Shown: positions 1 to 8,162 of the stretch, piece after piece
How the letters are laid out: each line of letters starts with the position of its first letter
How positions within the stretch are numbered: the stretch's first letter is position 1
Assembly (NCBI GenBank): GCA_014649555.1
Contig: BMTG01000006.1
Coordinates: 370,456-434,455 of the forward strand
Source of the DNA: Streptomyces globisporus
GTDB taxonomy: Bacteria > Actinomycetota > Actinomycetes > Streptomycetales > Streptomycetaceae
Length of the DNA stretch: 64,000 nt
Direction: 5' to 3'
The notes under the pieces: model-generated
Databases searched by the model: none
Told to the model about the DNA's origin: nothing
What the model saw: the letters and a program-made list of their open reading frames with translations, nothing else
Made by a program: the position numbers and the translations under genes

Positions 1-185
1 AGGGTGACACGCACGCCCCGCTCGGCCAGTCCGGTGGCGGCAGCGATGCCGGCCAGGCCGCCGCCGACGACCGCGGCGGCAGGAGCCTGGCCCGTGAGAC
101 GGTCCCGGCCGCCGTGCGCGTGGACCACGGCGGCCCGCCGGTCCCGGCCGTGTCGGCTGCCGGGGCCGTTTTGCCTCCGCGCCAT
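1..185 (-). CDS. crtU: CrtU-type carotenoid desaturase/methyltransferase, N-terminal part
   Basis: Only the first 61 or so codons lie in the window; the gene runs off the left edge. After a basic N-terminal stretch the frame reads a dinucleotide-binding glycine motif, VVGGGLAGIAAATGLAERG, typical of FAD/NAD-dependent carotene desaturases. The ATG overlaps the TGA of the upstream crtT gene by one base (TGATG), so the two are translationally coupled. Known context: in Streptomyces the crtY-crtT-crtU transcript makes isorenieratene, with CrtU converting the beta-ionone rings to aromatic rings. The name rests on motif plus gene order, since the diagnostic C-terminus is not visible. Confidence 0.75.
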   Translation of the reverse strand, partial: MARRQNGPGSRHGRDRRAAVVHAHGGRDRLTGQAPAAAVVGGGLAGIAAATGLAERGVRVT

Positions 186-901
186 CACGCCTCCTGCGCG
201 GTGCGGCCGACGAAGGTGTGCGTGATGCCGGTCTGCCAGCCGGGCAGCGGCAGGACGCGGACACCCTGGAATCCGGCTTTTCGTAGCCGTCCGGCGAACT
301 CCGGAGCCGTGTCGAAGGTGTTCACGCTTTCCTGGAGATGGCGGTACAGCCACGCGTCCCCGGTGAGCCGTCCGGCGGGCCGGATGATCGTCGAACAGAC
401 CGCGTTCCAGACGACCCGGTCCACCGGTGATCCGCCGAGCGTGTACTCGTGCACGGCGAGCCGGCCGGACGGGACCAGCAGCCGACGCACCAGGCCCAGC
501 ACCGCGTCGGCGTCCTGGACGTTGCGGAGGAGGTAGCCCGCGAACACCGCGTCGAAGGAGCCCGGCGCCAGTCGGTCGGCCAGCGCCTCCGCCGGGGCGT
601 GGACGAACTCGACGTGCGTCAGCCGGGGTTTGGCCGCCGCCCGCTCCAGCATCCCCGCGGAGGCGTCGACACCGGTGACGCGGGCGAGCGGGGCGGCGGC
701 GATCAGCGCCTCGGTGGAGGCGCCGGTGCCGCATCCCAGGTCCAGGACGCGCAGTCCCGCACCGCCGTCCGCCAGGCCGAGACGTCGCGCGGAGCGACGC
801 AGATGCGCGTGGTATCCGGGGCTGGCCGCGACGAGCCGGTCGTAGGCCGCTGAGCCCCGGTCGAAGGCTTCGGACAGTGTGTCACCGCGCAACAGGGTCA
901 T
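185..901 (-). CDS. crtT: CrtT-like SAM-dependent methyltransferase of the carotenoid cluster
   Basis: A 238-residue class I methyltransferase. Motif I (VLDLGCGTGAST) is near residue 52, the acidic residue of motif II lies in VTGVDAS, and a conserved SFDAVFAGYLLRNV stretch corresponds to motif IV. It resembles UbiE/COQ5-type enzymes. It lies between crtY and crtU and overlaps both: its ATG sits inside the last codons of crtY (898-901) and its stop overlaps the crtU start. The crtYTU order is that of known Streptomyces isorenieratene clusters. The precise role of CrtT in the pathway is not settled, so the function is given by position. Confidence 0.82.
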   Translation of the reverse strand: MTLLRGDTLSEAFDRGSAAYDRLVAASPGYHAHLRRSARRLGLADGGAGLRVLDLGCGTGASTEALIAAAPLARVTGVDASAGMLERAAAKPRLTHVEFVHAPAEALADRLAPGSFDAVFAGYLLRNVQDADAVLGLVRRLLVPSGRLAVHEYTLGGSPVDRVVWNAVCSTIIRPAGRLTGDAWLYRHLQESVNTFDTAPEFAGRLRKAGFQGVRVLPLPGWQTGITHTFVGRTAQEA

Positions 902-2157
902 GAGCTGCTCTCTTCCGGAGGGAGGGGTGGGGGAGGGAGGGGCCGGGGTGGACGGCGAGGGACGAAAGGGAGTTCGGCGACGGTCCGCAGCATGGGCACG
1001 ACGGGTGTCCGCGCCCCGATGAGCAGGTCCTCGTGCCAGCGGGAACCGCCGTCCAGGAAGGTCAGCAGTCGTTCGACGGGTACGCCGCGGAAGAGACGGC
1101 TGAAGAAGTCCGGCCCGTCGATCCTGCCGGTGTCCAGCGCCCGCAGCATCACCGCGTCCATCGCCCGCGCCCGCAGCCCGTGGGCGGGAGGCACCCGCAG
1201 GGGCATGCCCGAGCGCAGCCGGCCGGCCACGGCACGGCTCTGCCGTTGGATCGCGGCGAAGGTGTACCCCGTCGAGGGGCGGGTCGCGCCACCCGCGGTC
1301 CCGATGCGGTACACCGAACGCCCTACGCGGTGCGGGAAGCGGCCGTCGGTCATGGGAATGACCCCGTGCTCACGCGCCGTCACCTCGAACGTCCCCAGGC
1401 CGAGGATCTCCCGGGTGTACCGGTCCAGGGCCCGCCGGTAGCCCTCGGAGGTCAGCGGCGCGGGGGAGAACTCCGTGTATTCGACGAGCGCGATGTGCGG
1501 GTCGAGCGGCAGAACGTATCCGAAAGACAGGCCCCGCTCGGGCTGGGATGTGCGGAAGTCCATCAGGTCCGGTACGGCCGGGTCGAACACGGGTCGTTCG
1601 GCTCTGACGAACCAGCCGGTGAAGTGCTGGAGCAGCGTGGTGCGGGAGGACGGCAGAACCCGGGGCGGACGGGAGTCGAACACGTAGCGGCCACGTACCA
1701 GGGCGCGTTCCCCGGCCCGGTCCTGGACGTGGACCTCGGCCCCGCCGCCGGGGATGTCGCGTACCGAACTCACCGTGGCCGCCACCCTTCGCACCCCGGG
1801 CGCACCGGAGAGCCGCCGGTGCACGAGAGCCTCGAAGTCGTCGGAACGCAGCATCTTGTAGCGCAGCCGCGGCAGCCCGGCCACCACGGTCCCGCCGTCA
1901 GCGGCGCGCACCCGCAGCCGGGACCAGGAGGCGGTCAGCGACGCGTCGTAGGGCCCCGACTCCGGCTCCCAGAAGCACCAGGTCCGCCGCGGCGGACTCA
2001 GCCGACCCGGCGGCGCGTCGACGACCACCACGGACAGCGGGCGGCCGCCGGGCGCGCACAGGTGGTGGGCCATGCTGAGACCGGCCGCCCCGGCCCCGAC
2101 GATGACCACATCGACCTCGGCGAAATCAGCTGGCACAGCACCCTCTCCCACGGACAT
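898..2157 (-). CDS. crtY: Lycopene beta-cyclase (CrtY family)
   Basis: Converts the acyclic ends of lycopene to beta-ionone rings, giving beta-carotene for CrtU. The N-terminus has the flavoprotein motif VVIVGAGAAGLSMA. Further along are a FxEP-type segment (CFWEPESGPYD), a GTAGGATRPSTGYTF motif and the C-terminal FRGVPVERLLTFLDG that marks the family; the length of about 420 residues is usual. Start choice is open. ATG 2157 (MSVGEG) lies just downstream of the candidate promoter. GTG 2136 has the better ribosome site (GGAGAGG, five bases upstream). An ATG at 2199 would lie upstream of the promoter. First gene of the crtYTU unit. Confidence 0.88.
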   Translation of the reverse strand: MSVGEGAVPADFAEVDVVIVGAGAAGLSMAHHLCAPGGRPLSVVVVDAPPGRLSPPRRTWCFWEPESGPYDASLTASWSRLRVRAADGGTVVAGLPRLRYKMLRSDDFEALVHRRLSGAPGVRRVAATVSSVRDIPGGGAEVHVQDRAGERALVRGRYVFDSRPPRVLPSSRTTLLQHFTGWFVRAERPVFDPAVPDLMDFRTSQPERGLSFGYVLPLDPHIALVEYTEFSPAPLTSEGYRRALDRYTREILGLGTFEVTAREHGVIPMTDGRFPHRVGRSVYRIGTAGGATRPSTGYTFAAIQRQSRAVAGRLRSGMPLRVPPAHGLRARAMDAVMLRALDTGRIDGPDFFSRLFRGVPVERLLTFLDGGSRWHEDLLIGARTPVVPMLRTVAELPFVPRRPPRPLPPPPLPPEESSS

Positions 2158-2182
2158 GGGCCACGCCCGCACCCGACGTCGG

Positions 2183-2211
2183 TTACCCACGCAAGACATA
2201 CATAGTCAGAC
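2183..2211 (-). promoter_or_regulatory. Candidate SigB/LitS-like promoter of crtY
   Basis: On the minus strand GTCTGA (2211-2206) is followed after 17 bases by GGGTAA (2188-2183). GGGTAA is the -10 element typical of SigB-family promoters in Streptomyces. Carotenoid genes in this genus are known to depend on the light-induced SigB-family factor LitS/CrtS. Transcription would begin near 2176, about 20 bases before ATG 2157. The -35 element is a weaker match, so this is an inference. Confidence 0.4.
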
Positions 2212-2385
2212 GGAGGTGTCGCGCGGCGTGACACGCGCAGAAGAGCGCGCCTCCGTGCTGCACTGAGCGCCGTGCTGCAGTTTTCCGAGGCGAGGCGGAA
2301 ACGGGGCGCGCAAGGGCGGGCCCGCGGCTGTACCAGGGGATTACCGGTCTCGCGTACGCCCGACGGAACGGGGAAGACGGCTTGG

Positions 2386-2802
2386 ATGAGCACATCCGAA
2401 GGATCTTTTTCGCTGATATCGCCGAAACCGGGGGTCCTCGTCTTCAGCGTCGCCGGTGATGTCGACATCGACAACAGCGACCTGGCGGAGGAATGGGCAG
2501 AGCGGGTTCGGCTCAACGATGGCGAACTCACTGTGGTGGATCTGAGCGAGTCCACCTTCATGAGTTCCGACTTTCTGAACATTCTGCTGGGACTACGGCA
2601 GGACCACGAGGACCGAGGGCGGGTCCTCGTCCTCGTCGCCTCCCGTCATGCCGCCGCCAGGTCACCGCTCGAGACAACGGGTCTGAGCAGGTTCTTCACC
2701 ATCGCACCCGACCTCGCGAGCGCCCTCAGCCTGGGGAGACACCGACATGGCAGTGGTGAGGAGCTGAAGGGCGCAGGGCCGCCGCCCTCCGCGGCAGTCT
2801 AG
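2386..2802 (+). CDS. STAS-domain protein, anti-sigma-factor antagonist-like
   Basis: A 138-residue protein with an N-terminal STAS fold. Strands run through GVLVFSVAGDVDIDN, then VVDLSESTFMSSDFLNILL, the region that carries the phosphorylatable Ser in SpoIIAA/RsbV proteins, then VLVLVAS. The Ser pair in FMSSDFLN is the likely phosphorylation site. The C-terminal 30 residues are low-complexity. Start ATG 2386 was chosen because GGGGAAG lies upstream and the domain begins just after it. It is divergent from crtY. By family it would bind an anti-sigma kinase, but no such kinase is adjacent, so its partner is unknown. Confidence 0.75.
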   Translation: MSTSEGSFSLISPKPGVLVFSVAGDVDIDNSDLAEEWAERVRLNDGELTVVDLSESTFMSSDFLNILLGLRQDHEDRGRVLVLVASRHAAARSPLETTGLSRFFTIAPDLASALSLGRHRHGSGEELKGAGPPPSAAV

Positions 2803-2943
2803 GGACTCCTCCGGTGTGAAATAGCCCACCGGGGGAGTGCTCGATGGTGCCGCTAAAGCGTGCTTCAACTGATCCGATCTGCTCGGAACCGCTGAGGGAA
2901 GCTGGTTTCGGCCGTCGACTCTCGATCGTGAATCCTGCCGCTT

Positions 2944-2978
2944 CCCAGGGGTGGACGGGGCCTTCGTCCACCCCTGGG
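2944..2978. terminator. Strong hairpin in the 2803-3197 intergenic gap
   Basis: A perfect 13-14 bp inverted repeat (arm CCAGGGGTGGACG, 7-base loop) lies about 140 bases after the STAS gene and 220 bases before the next operon. It has no U-tract, which is normal for streptomycete terminators. The rest of the gap shows no coding potential. A TAAATCTAT stretch near 3011 could be a -10 region for the downstream operon, but no convincing -35 was found. Confidence 0.5.
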
Positions 2979-3197
2979 GGAAAATCATTCGGTACTCCCG
3001 CAGGTCTGGTAAATCTATGGCGTCGGCTTGCCTCGCAGCAGCAGCCTGCTTTGGGGCGACAGTTTCGAACTCTTGCTCGCGGGAACTCAGGGTGGGCCCC
3101 GACGACGATCTGGCGACGGGCCCGGTGATCGCCTTGGGGGCGGCGGGGCCGGTTAAGCCGCCTATGTGACCTCGACTACGAGGTTCAGGAGGAACGA

Positions 3198-4208
3198 GTG
3201 ACGACCGACTGTCCCGGGCAGGACGAGCTTCTGCTGCCACCCCTGAGTCCGGAGTTCCGCACGGGTGACCTGTTCACGAACTTCGTGGCGGAAGAAGCCG
3301 CGCGGATTCCCCTGCCCGGCGAAGCGACAACCGCCCGCTTCGCTGCGCTGACGGAACTGGGCCGCAGGGACCTGTCCCTGGCCCGGCTCGCGGAGGGCCA
3401 CCTCGATGCTGCGGCGATCCTGTACGAGATGGAGCGCGCACTTCCCGCTCCGGCCGAGCGGTGGGGAGTGTGGGCGGCACGCCCCCCGGGCCCCGGCCTC
3501 ACGGCCCGCCCGACAGGAGCGGGGTGGCGGCTGGACGGCACCAAGCCGTACTGCTCCGGGGCCCGCTCCTGTACCCACGCGCTGGTGACCGCCGACGCCG
3601 AGGACGGCTACCGGCTCTTCGCGGTCTCGCTCGACCAGCCGGGAGTCCGACCGGTGGCCGGAACGTGGCCGGCGATCGGCATGCAGGGCAGCGACACCCT
3701 GGACGTTGCCTTCGACGATGTGCCCGCGCGACCCGTCGGCGACCCGGAGGGCTATCTGCGGCGCGCCGGCTTCCTGCACGGCGGGATCGGGGTCGCGGCC
3801 TGCTGGCTCGGCGGTGCGCAGGCCGTCGCCACCGCCCTCTACGACCGAGCCGCGAACGGCCGGATCGACGACCACGCCGCGGCCCACCTGGGCACGGTCG
3901 ACCTGCTCCTGTCCACCGCCGAGACGATCGTGCGCGAGGCCGCCGACGCCATCGACGCCGATCCGCTGGACGAGCGCGGCCAGGCTGCGCTGCGCGGGCT
4001 GCGGGTGCGGGCCCTGGTGGAGAAGGTGTGCACCGAGGTGATGGAGCACGTAGGACGCGCCACGGGCGCAGGACCCCTGTGTCATGACGCGCGGCACGCG
4101 CGCGCCGTCGCAGATCTGACCGTGTACGTACGCCAGCATCACGCAGAGTCGAATCTTGCCGAGCTCGGTCGGTTGGCGGCGCGCCACGGCGTACAGGAAG
4201 TGCGATGA
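3198..4208 (+). CDS. Acyl-CoA dehydrogenase-like protein, first gene of a four-gene operon
   Basis: A 336-residue protein (family usually about 380) with an acyl-CoA dehydrogenase fold. It has a helical N-terminus and then the beta-domain (GWRLDGTKPYCSGARSCTHALV), which lines the flavin pocket, with VAFDDVPARPVG typical of the family. The C-terminal helical domain begins near residue 195. The catalytic-base Glu of standard enzymes cannot be assigned with confidence, so a non-beta-oxidation role is possible. GTG start with AGGAGG 6 bases upstream. The stop overlaps the next gene by 4 bases (ATGA). It is inferred to act on an acyl group that the following genes move, deacetylate or methylate. 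Confidence 0.8.
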   Translation: MTTDCPGQDELLLPPLSPEFRTGDLFTNFVAEEAARIPLPGEATTARFAALTELGRRDLSLARLAEGHLDAAAILYEMERALPAPAERWGVWAARPPGPGLTARPTGAGWRLDGTKPYCSGARSCTHALVTADAEDGYRLFAVSLDQPGVRPVAGTWPAIGMQGSDTLDVAFDDVPARPVGDPEGYLRRAGFLHGGIGVAACWLGGAQAVATALYDRAANGRIDDHAAAHLGTVDLLLSTAETIVREAADAIDADPLDERGQAALRGLRVRALVEKVCTEVMEHVGRATGAGPLCHDARHARAVADLTVYVRQHHAESNLAELGRLAARHGVQEVR

Positions 4209-4978
4209 ACGGGCCCGCCAAGGGCGTGGGGTCCCGGCAGGAGGCTGCGGCGCTCATCGACGCGGCCGGAACCGACGAGGCCGACTGGATCGCCGCGGAC
4301 CTGGGAGGGGCGCTGCCGCGGGTGCCGATACCTCACGGACCGGTCGTGGTCGTGGCCGCGCACCCGGATGACGAAGTGCTCGGCTTCGGCGGCACCATCG
4401 CCACCCTCCTGGCGGCCGGCGTGGCGGTGCACACCGTGTGCCTCACCGCCGGTGAGGCCTCGCACGGCACCGGGGATCCCGGGGCGATGGCCCGCCTCGC
4501 GGAGCGACGACGAGCCGAACTCACCTCGGCGCTGCGCGCGCTCGGCCTGCTGCCGGACGCGGTGCACGCCCACCTGCCCGACACCGGTCTCGACCAGCAC
4601 GAGGAGACCGCACGCGCGGTGATCGCCGAGGCCCTCACACGTACCGGTGCCACGCTGTGCCTGGCACCGTGGGAGGGAGACCTGCACAGCGACCACGAGG
4701 CAGCCGGACGCGCCGCACGGCGGGCGAGCAGCGACAGCGGGGTCACCGTATGGGCCTACCCGATCTGGATGTGGCACTGGGCGCGCCCCGGCGACCAGCG
4801 GGTGCCCTGGCACCGGGCGGGCGTCCTGCCGTTGGACGGGGAGGCCCTCGACCGCAAGAAGACGGCGCTGGCCTGCTTCACCAGCCAGCTTCAACCGCGA
4901 GGCCCGCAGCAGGCCCCGGTTCTTCCTCCCGGGGAACTCGTCCATCACACCCGTGCGTTCGAAACGGTGATCCGTTGA
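4205..4978 (+). CDS. PIG-L/LmbE family deacetylase
   Basis: Zinc-dependent N-acetylhexosamine-type deacetylase of 257 residues. The hallmark VVVAAHPDDEVLGFGG supplies the AHPDDE metal ligands and catalytic Asp. A later DLHSDHEAAGRAA carries the third histidine ligand. Known members remove acetyl groups from GlcNAc-linked substrates (PIG-L, MshB, Bacillus BshB, antibiotic biosynthesis). The ATG overlaps the preceding stop (ATGA), and the stop overlaps the TTG start of the methyltransferase. PIG-L/methyltransferase fusions with this pair order are known as a family architecture, which supports a joint pathway step. Confidence 0.88.
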   Translation: MNGPAKGVGSRQEAAALIDAAGTDEADWIAADLGGALPRVPIPHGPVVVVAAHPDDEVLGFGGTIATLLAAGVAVHTVCLTAGEASHGTGDPGAMARLAERRRAELTSALRALGLLPDAVHAHLPDTGLDQHEETARAVIAEALTRTGATLCLAPWEGDLHSDHEAAGRAARRASSDSGVTVWAYPIWMWHWARPGDQRVPWHRAGVLPLDGEALDRKKTALACFTSQLQPRGPQQAPVLPPGELVHHTRAFETVIR

Positions 4979-5589
4979 ACACCCCTGCCGACTACTTCGA
5001 GGGCCAGTACGCCCGAGCCGACGACCCGTGGCAGCTGGCCGAGCGCTGGTACGACCGGCGCAAGTACCAGCTGACCGTCGCAGCGCTTCCCCGCGCCCGC
5101 TACCGCAGGGCGTTCGAGCCCGGCTGTTCCGTCGGGGTGCTCAGCGAACTACTGGCCCCGCGCTGCGAGGCCCTGCTCTGCGCCGACCGGGTCGCTTCAG
5201 CCGTCGGTACGGCGACGCGTCGGCTGGCCGGCCTGCCCCAGGTGAGGGTTCAGCACATGGCGGTCCCGGAGGAATGGCCGGAGGGGCCCTTCGACCTGGT
5301 GGTCCTGTCGGAGCTGCTGTACTACTTCGGCCCGGAAGCCCGCGCCCGGGTGCTGCGACAGAGTGCGGACAGCCTCAGCGACCGCGGGCACCTGATCGCC
5401 GTTCACTGGAACCACCCGGTCGACGAACACACGCGCACGGGCCGGCAGATCGCCGGAGAAGTCGACGCTCTCCCGCACCTGCGCCAAGTCGCCCGGTACG
5501 ACGATCCCGACTTCACCCTCACCGTCCACGAGCGGGGCACCAGCCCCGGCACGGCTCTGTCACCTGCCCGCGTAGAGGGCCTGGCATGA
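4975..5589 (+). CDS. NodS-like SAM-dependent methyltransferase
   Basis: A 204-residue class I methyltransferase resembling rhizobial NodS, which N-methylates a chito-oligosaccharide after deacetylation. It opens with YFEGQYARADDPWQLAERWY, a typical NodS-family start. The SAM motif is degenerate (AFEPGCSVGVLSELL), and FDLVVLSELLYYFG follows. The TTG at 4975 overlaps the previous TGA (TTGA). Upstream in-frame starts would fall deep inside the deacetylase. The order deacetylase then NodS-like enzyme is chemically sensible: a freed amino group becomes the methyl acceptor. The substrate is unknown. Confidence 0.8.
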   Translation: MNTPADYFEGQYARADDPWQLAERWYDRRKYQLTVAALPRARYRRAFEPGCSVGVLSELLAPRCEALLCADRVASAVGTATRRLAGLPQVRVQHMAVPEEWPEGPFDLVVLSELLYYFGPEARARVLRQSADSLSDRGHLIAVHWNHPVDEHTRTGRQIAGEVDALPHLRQVARYDDPDFTLTVHERGTSPGTALSPARVEGLA

Positions 5590-6374
5590 ACATCGCCGCC
5601 GTGGCCGTCGTGGTCCCCGCACACAACGAGGCCGAACACATCGTGGCTTGCGTCCGCAGCATCAGGGCGGCCGCGGACCACGTGGGTCCGCTGCCGGTGC
5701 ACACCGTCGTGGTCGCGGACGCCTGCACCGACATCACCGCAGCCCTCGCGGCACGCGAAGGCGCCCACACCGTCAGCATCGACCGGCGCAACGTGGGAGC
5801 GGCACGCGCCGTCGGTGTCCTGCACGCCTTGGCGCTCCTGGGCTCCACCTCGGGTATCTGGCTGGCCATGACCGACGCCGATTCGACCGTGCCGGCACAC
5901 TGGCTGACCCGTCAGATCGCGTGGGCCCGACGCGGCCACGACGCCGTACTCGGCACCATCCGGCTCGCACCCGCCTCCCAGGGAGCGTGCAGGTACGCCC
6001 GCAGCGAGCACGACGCCGCCTACTACCGCACCCGGCCGGCCGCAGAAGACAACACGGCCTGGGAACACCCCCATGTCCACGGCGCGAACATGGGTGTGTC
6101 CGCCACCGCCTACCGCCACGTCGGAGGCTTCGCACCGCTCACCACCAGTGAGGACCACGACCTCGTAGCACGCCTCACCCAGGCCGGGCACCGCATCGCT
6201 CGCACCGACGACCACCCGGTACACACCGCCGGCCGACTGCGCGGCCGCGCCCCGGCCGGCCTGGCCGATCTTCTCCGCTCCCTGTACCCACCAGCGAGAA
6301 CGTACGCGCTTACCGCGCCCCCGGACCCGGTCGAAGAGCAGTTTCCGGTCCGCACCCCTGCGACCGAGGCGTGA
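5586..6374 (+). CDS. Family 2 glycosyltransferase
   Basis: A 262-residue GT-A enzyme. The N-terminus reads VVVPAHNEAEHIVACVRSI, the sugar-nucleotide site is in VVADACTD, and the metal-binding DxD-like motif is in MTDADSTVPAHWL. A late GGFAPLTTSEDHDL carries the E-D pair expected for the catalytic base. No transmembrane helices are seen. It is the last gene of the operon, with a 4-base ATGA overlap with the methyltransferase, so all four genes are translationally coupled. Probable role: building the sugar part of the molecule modified by its neighbours (inference). Confidence 0.85.
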   Translation: MNIAAVAVVVPAHNEAEHIVACVRSIRAAADHVGPLPVHTVVVADACTDITAALAAREGAHTVSIDRRNVGAARAVGVLHALALLGSTSGIWLAMTDADSTVPAHWLTRQIAWARRGHDAVLGTIRLAPASQGACRYARSEHDAAYYRTRPAAEDNTAWEHPHVHGANMGVSATAYRHVGGFAPLTTSEDHDLVARLTQAGHRIARTDDHPVHTAGRLRGRAPAGLADLLRSLYPPARTYALTAPPDPVEEQFPVRTPATEA

Positions 6375-6703
6375 CGACGTCCGCAGGGTCGGGCTCTTGC
6401 CGCAGCCGCGGCTTCCGATGCGACGGACACCGAGCACAGAGACGTGCGACCTCGGCACGGGAGCCGTCGGAGCAAGGACTACGCCCGCCAGCGACACCAG
6501 GACAACGTCATCAAGGTCGGGCCGCGGGCCCGAGCGGTACGCCTCCGTGGTCAACGTCTTCGGCTCGCCGAGCGGCCGTTCGCCACCAACGATGAGCTCT
6601 CTGCGCTTGACGACCGGGACCTCCGGGCCGTTCGAGGCCGGCGCCTGCGCGAGGTCATGCGATCAGGCAGCCGGCCTTCGATGGGCCGCCCTGCTGAACA
6701 TGG
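6375..6703 (+). other. Intergenic stretch without a convincing gene
   Basis: A plus-frame reading here contains RLAERPFATNDELSALDDRD with moderate codon bias, but it has no start with a ribosome site and no recognised family. It may be a decayed gene. Confidence 0.3.
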
Positions 6704-6859
6704 TCACCAATAGTGTCGGCGTCCTCCTACCGCGTGCCCCAGAGCTCCGAGAACCCAGAGCACCGCGCCGATGGCGACCAGGATGATTCCGATGGTCCAC
6801 AGAGCGCCGATACCCGCGATCAAGCCGATGATGAGAAGAATGAGGCCGAGGACGATCAT
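6704..6859 (-). CDS. DUF6131-type small membrane protein
   Basis: A 51-residue hydrophobic protein with two transmembrane segments (MIVLGLILLIIGLIAG and TIGIILVAIGAVLWVLG). It ends in the AVGGRRHYW tail that marks this small actinobacterial family. ATG 6859 is chosen because GGAGG lies five bases upstream; longer in-frame extensions lack one. Its function is unknown. It is divergent from the downstream dehydrogenase gene. Confidence 0.75.
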   Translation of the reverse strand: MIVLGLILLIIGLIAGIGALWTIGIILVAIGAVLWVLGALGHAVGGRRHYW

Positions 6860-7057
6860 GGTGCCTCCGATCAGGCGCACCCCCCGCGTATTCAGTTTGA
6901 CGTCGTAGTGACCAGCCCACAACAGGGGCGGTTGGATCAGCCCACAGTCCTGGTTCGCGGTGGGGCGTTACGGGCAGCGGGGTGTGGGCACTCGGGGCAC
7001 ATCCGCTCCACGGCGTCGGCCCCCTCCCGCCGAGCGCACCCACAGAAGGGCAGTGAG

Positions 7058-8047
7058 ATGAGCAACCGCAGCCGCCTTCCGCGTCGGGCCAAGGGCCCAG
7101 GGGCCCTGGTCACCGGCGGCTCCCGGGGCCTCGGGCTGTTCATGGCCCGGCAGCTGGCGGAGCGTGGGTGCATCGTCACCATCGCCGCCCGGGATGCCGG
7201 CGAACTGGAGCGAGCGGCGACGCAGCTGAGGGAGGGCACCGGGGCGACCGTGCGTACCGCCGTGTGCGACGTGCGCGACCGCGCCGCCGTACGCGACCTG
7301 GTGCGCGAGGTCCATCAGCGTGACGGTCTCGACCTGGTCATCGCCAACGCCGGGGTCATCCAGGTCGCGCCCGTCGAGGCGGTGGGGGCGGCGGAGTTCG
7401 GTGACGCCATGGACACCATGTTCTACGGCGCTCTGCACACCTCACTGGAAGCGCTGCCCTACCTGAAGGAGACCCGGGGCCGTCTCGGTCTCATCGGGTC
7501 GGTCGGCGGTCTGCTCGGCGTTCCGCACCTGCTGCCCTACTCCTGCGCCAAGGCCGCGGTCGGGGCGCTCGCCGAGGGGCTGCACGCCGAGGCGGCCGCC
7601 TCCGGGGTGAGCGTCACCGCCGTTCACCCGGGACTGATGCGGACCGGATCGCACCGGCAGGCCGAGTTCGGCGGCGACACGGCTGCCGAGTTCGGCTGGT
7701 TCAGCACCGCGGCCGGCACCCCGCTGCTGTCGATGGACGCCGAGCGGGCCGCCCGCAGGATCGTCGACGCGGTCATCCAGCGGCGTGCCCGGCTGGTACT
7801 CACCGCGCCCGCCAAGGCGGCCCAGCTCGCGCACGGCGTGGCGCCCGGCTTGACGACCCGGCTCAGCGGCGTCGCCGCCCGGCTCCTGCCGTCCGCGTCG
7901 GATCCGGGCACCCTGCGCCAGGGCGCCGAGGCCGGTGAGCCGCGCAACCCGATCGCGAAGCTCGTCCGGGCCTGGGGCAGCGCACGCAACGACCGGGCGG
8001 TGCGCCGGGCCAATCAGCAGGAGCCCGGGCCGCGCACCAGCTCGTAG
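7058..8047 (+). CDS. Short-chain dehydrogenase/reductase
   Basis: A 329-residue classical SDR. The cofactor motif is TGGSRGLG near residue 17, an NAG motif is present (VIANAGVI), the catalytic Ser is in LIGSVGG, and the catalytic YxxxK is in YSCAKAAVGA. The basic residue after the second strand (IAARD) favours NADP(H). Compared with the 250-residue core it has a 70-residue C-terminal extension. Start ATG 7058 follows AGAAGGG. The substrate is unknown. It stands alone between divergent and convergent genes. Confidence 0.85.
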   Translation: MSNRSRLPRRAKGPGALVTGGSRGLGLFMARQLAERGCIVTIAARDAGELERAATQLREGTGATVRTAVCDVRDRAAVRDLVREVHQRDGLDLVIANAGVIQVAPVEAVGAAEFGDAMDTMFYGALHTSLEALPYLKETRGRLGLIGSVGGLLGVPHLLPYSCAKAAVGALAEGLHAEAAASGVSVTAVHPGLMRTGSHRQAEFGGDTAAEFGWFSTAAGTPLLSMDAERAARRIVDAVIQRRARLVLTAPAKAAQLAHGVAPGLTTRLSGVAARLLPSASDPGTLRQGAEAGEPRNPIAKLVRAWGSARNDRAVRRANQQEPGPRTSS

Positions 8048-8162
8048 GCGGCCCTCCGACGGCTGACGGGTAAAGCGCGGGGGCCGCTCCGCGTCCGGAA
8101 CAGCCCTCGCTCATGCAGGTCAAGCAGTCAGCTCGCGCCGGTCGGTGTGCCGAGGTGGCCCG

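Noticed and set aside
1033-2205. A 390-codon open frame on the plus strand across crtY
   Set aside because: It is antisense to a clear lycopene cyclase with full motifs; long antisense frames are a by-product of high third-position G+C.
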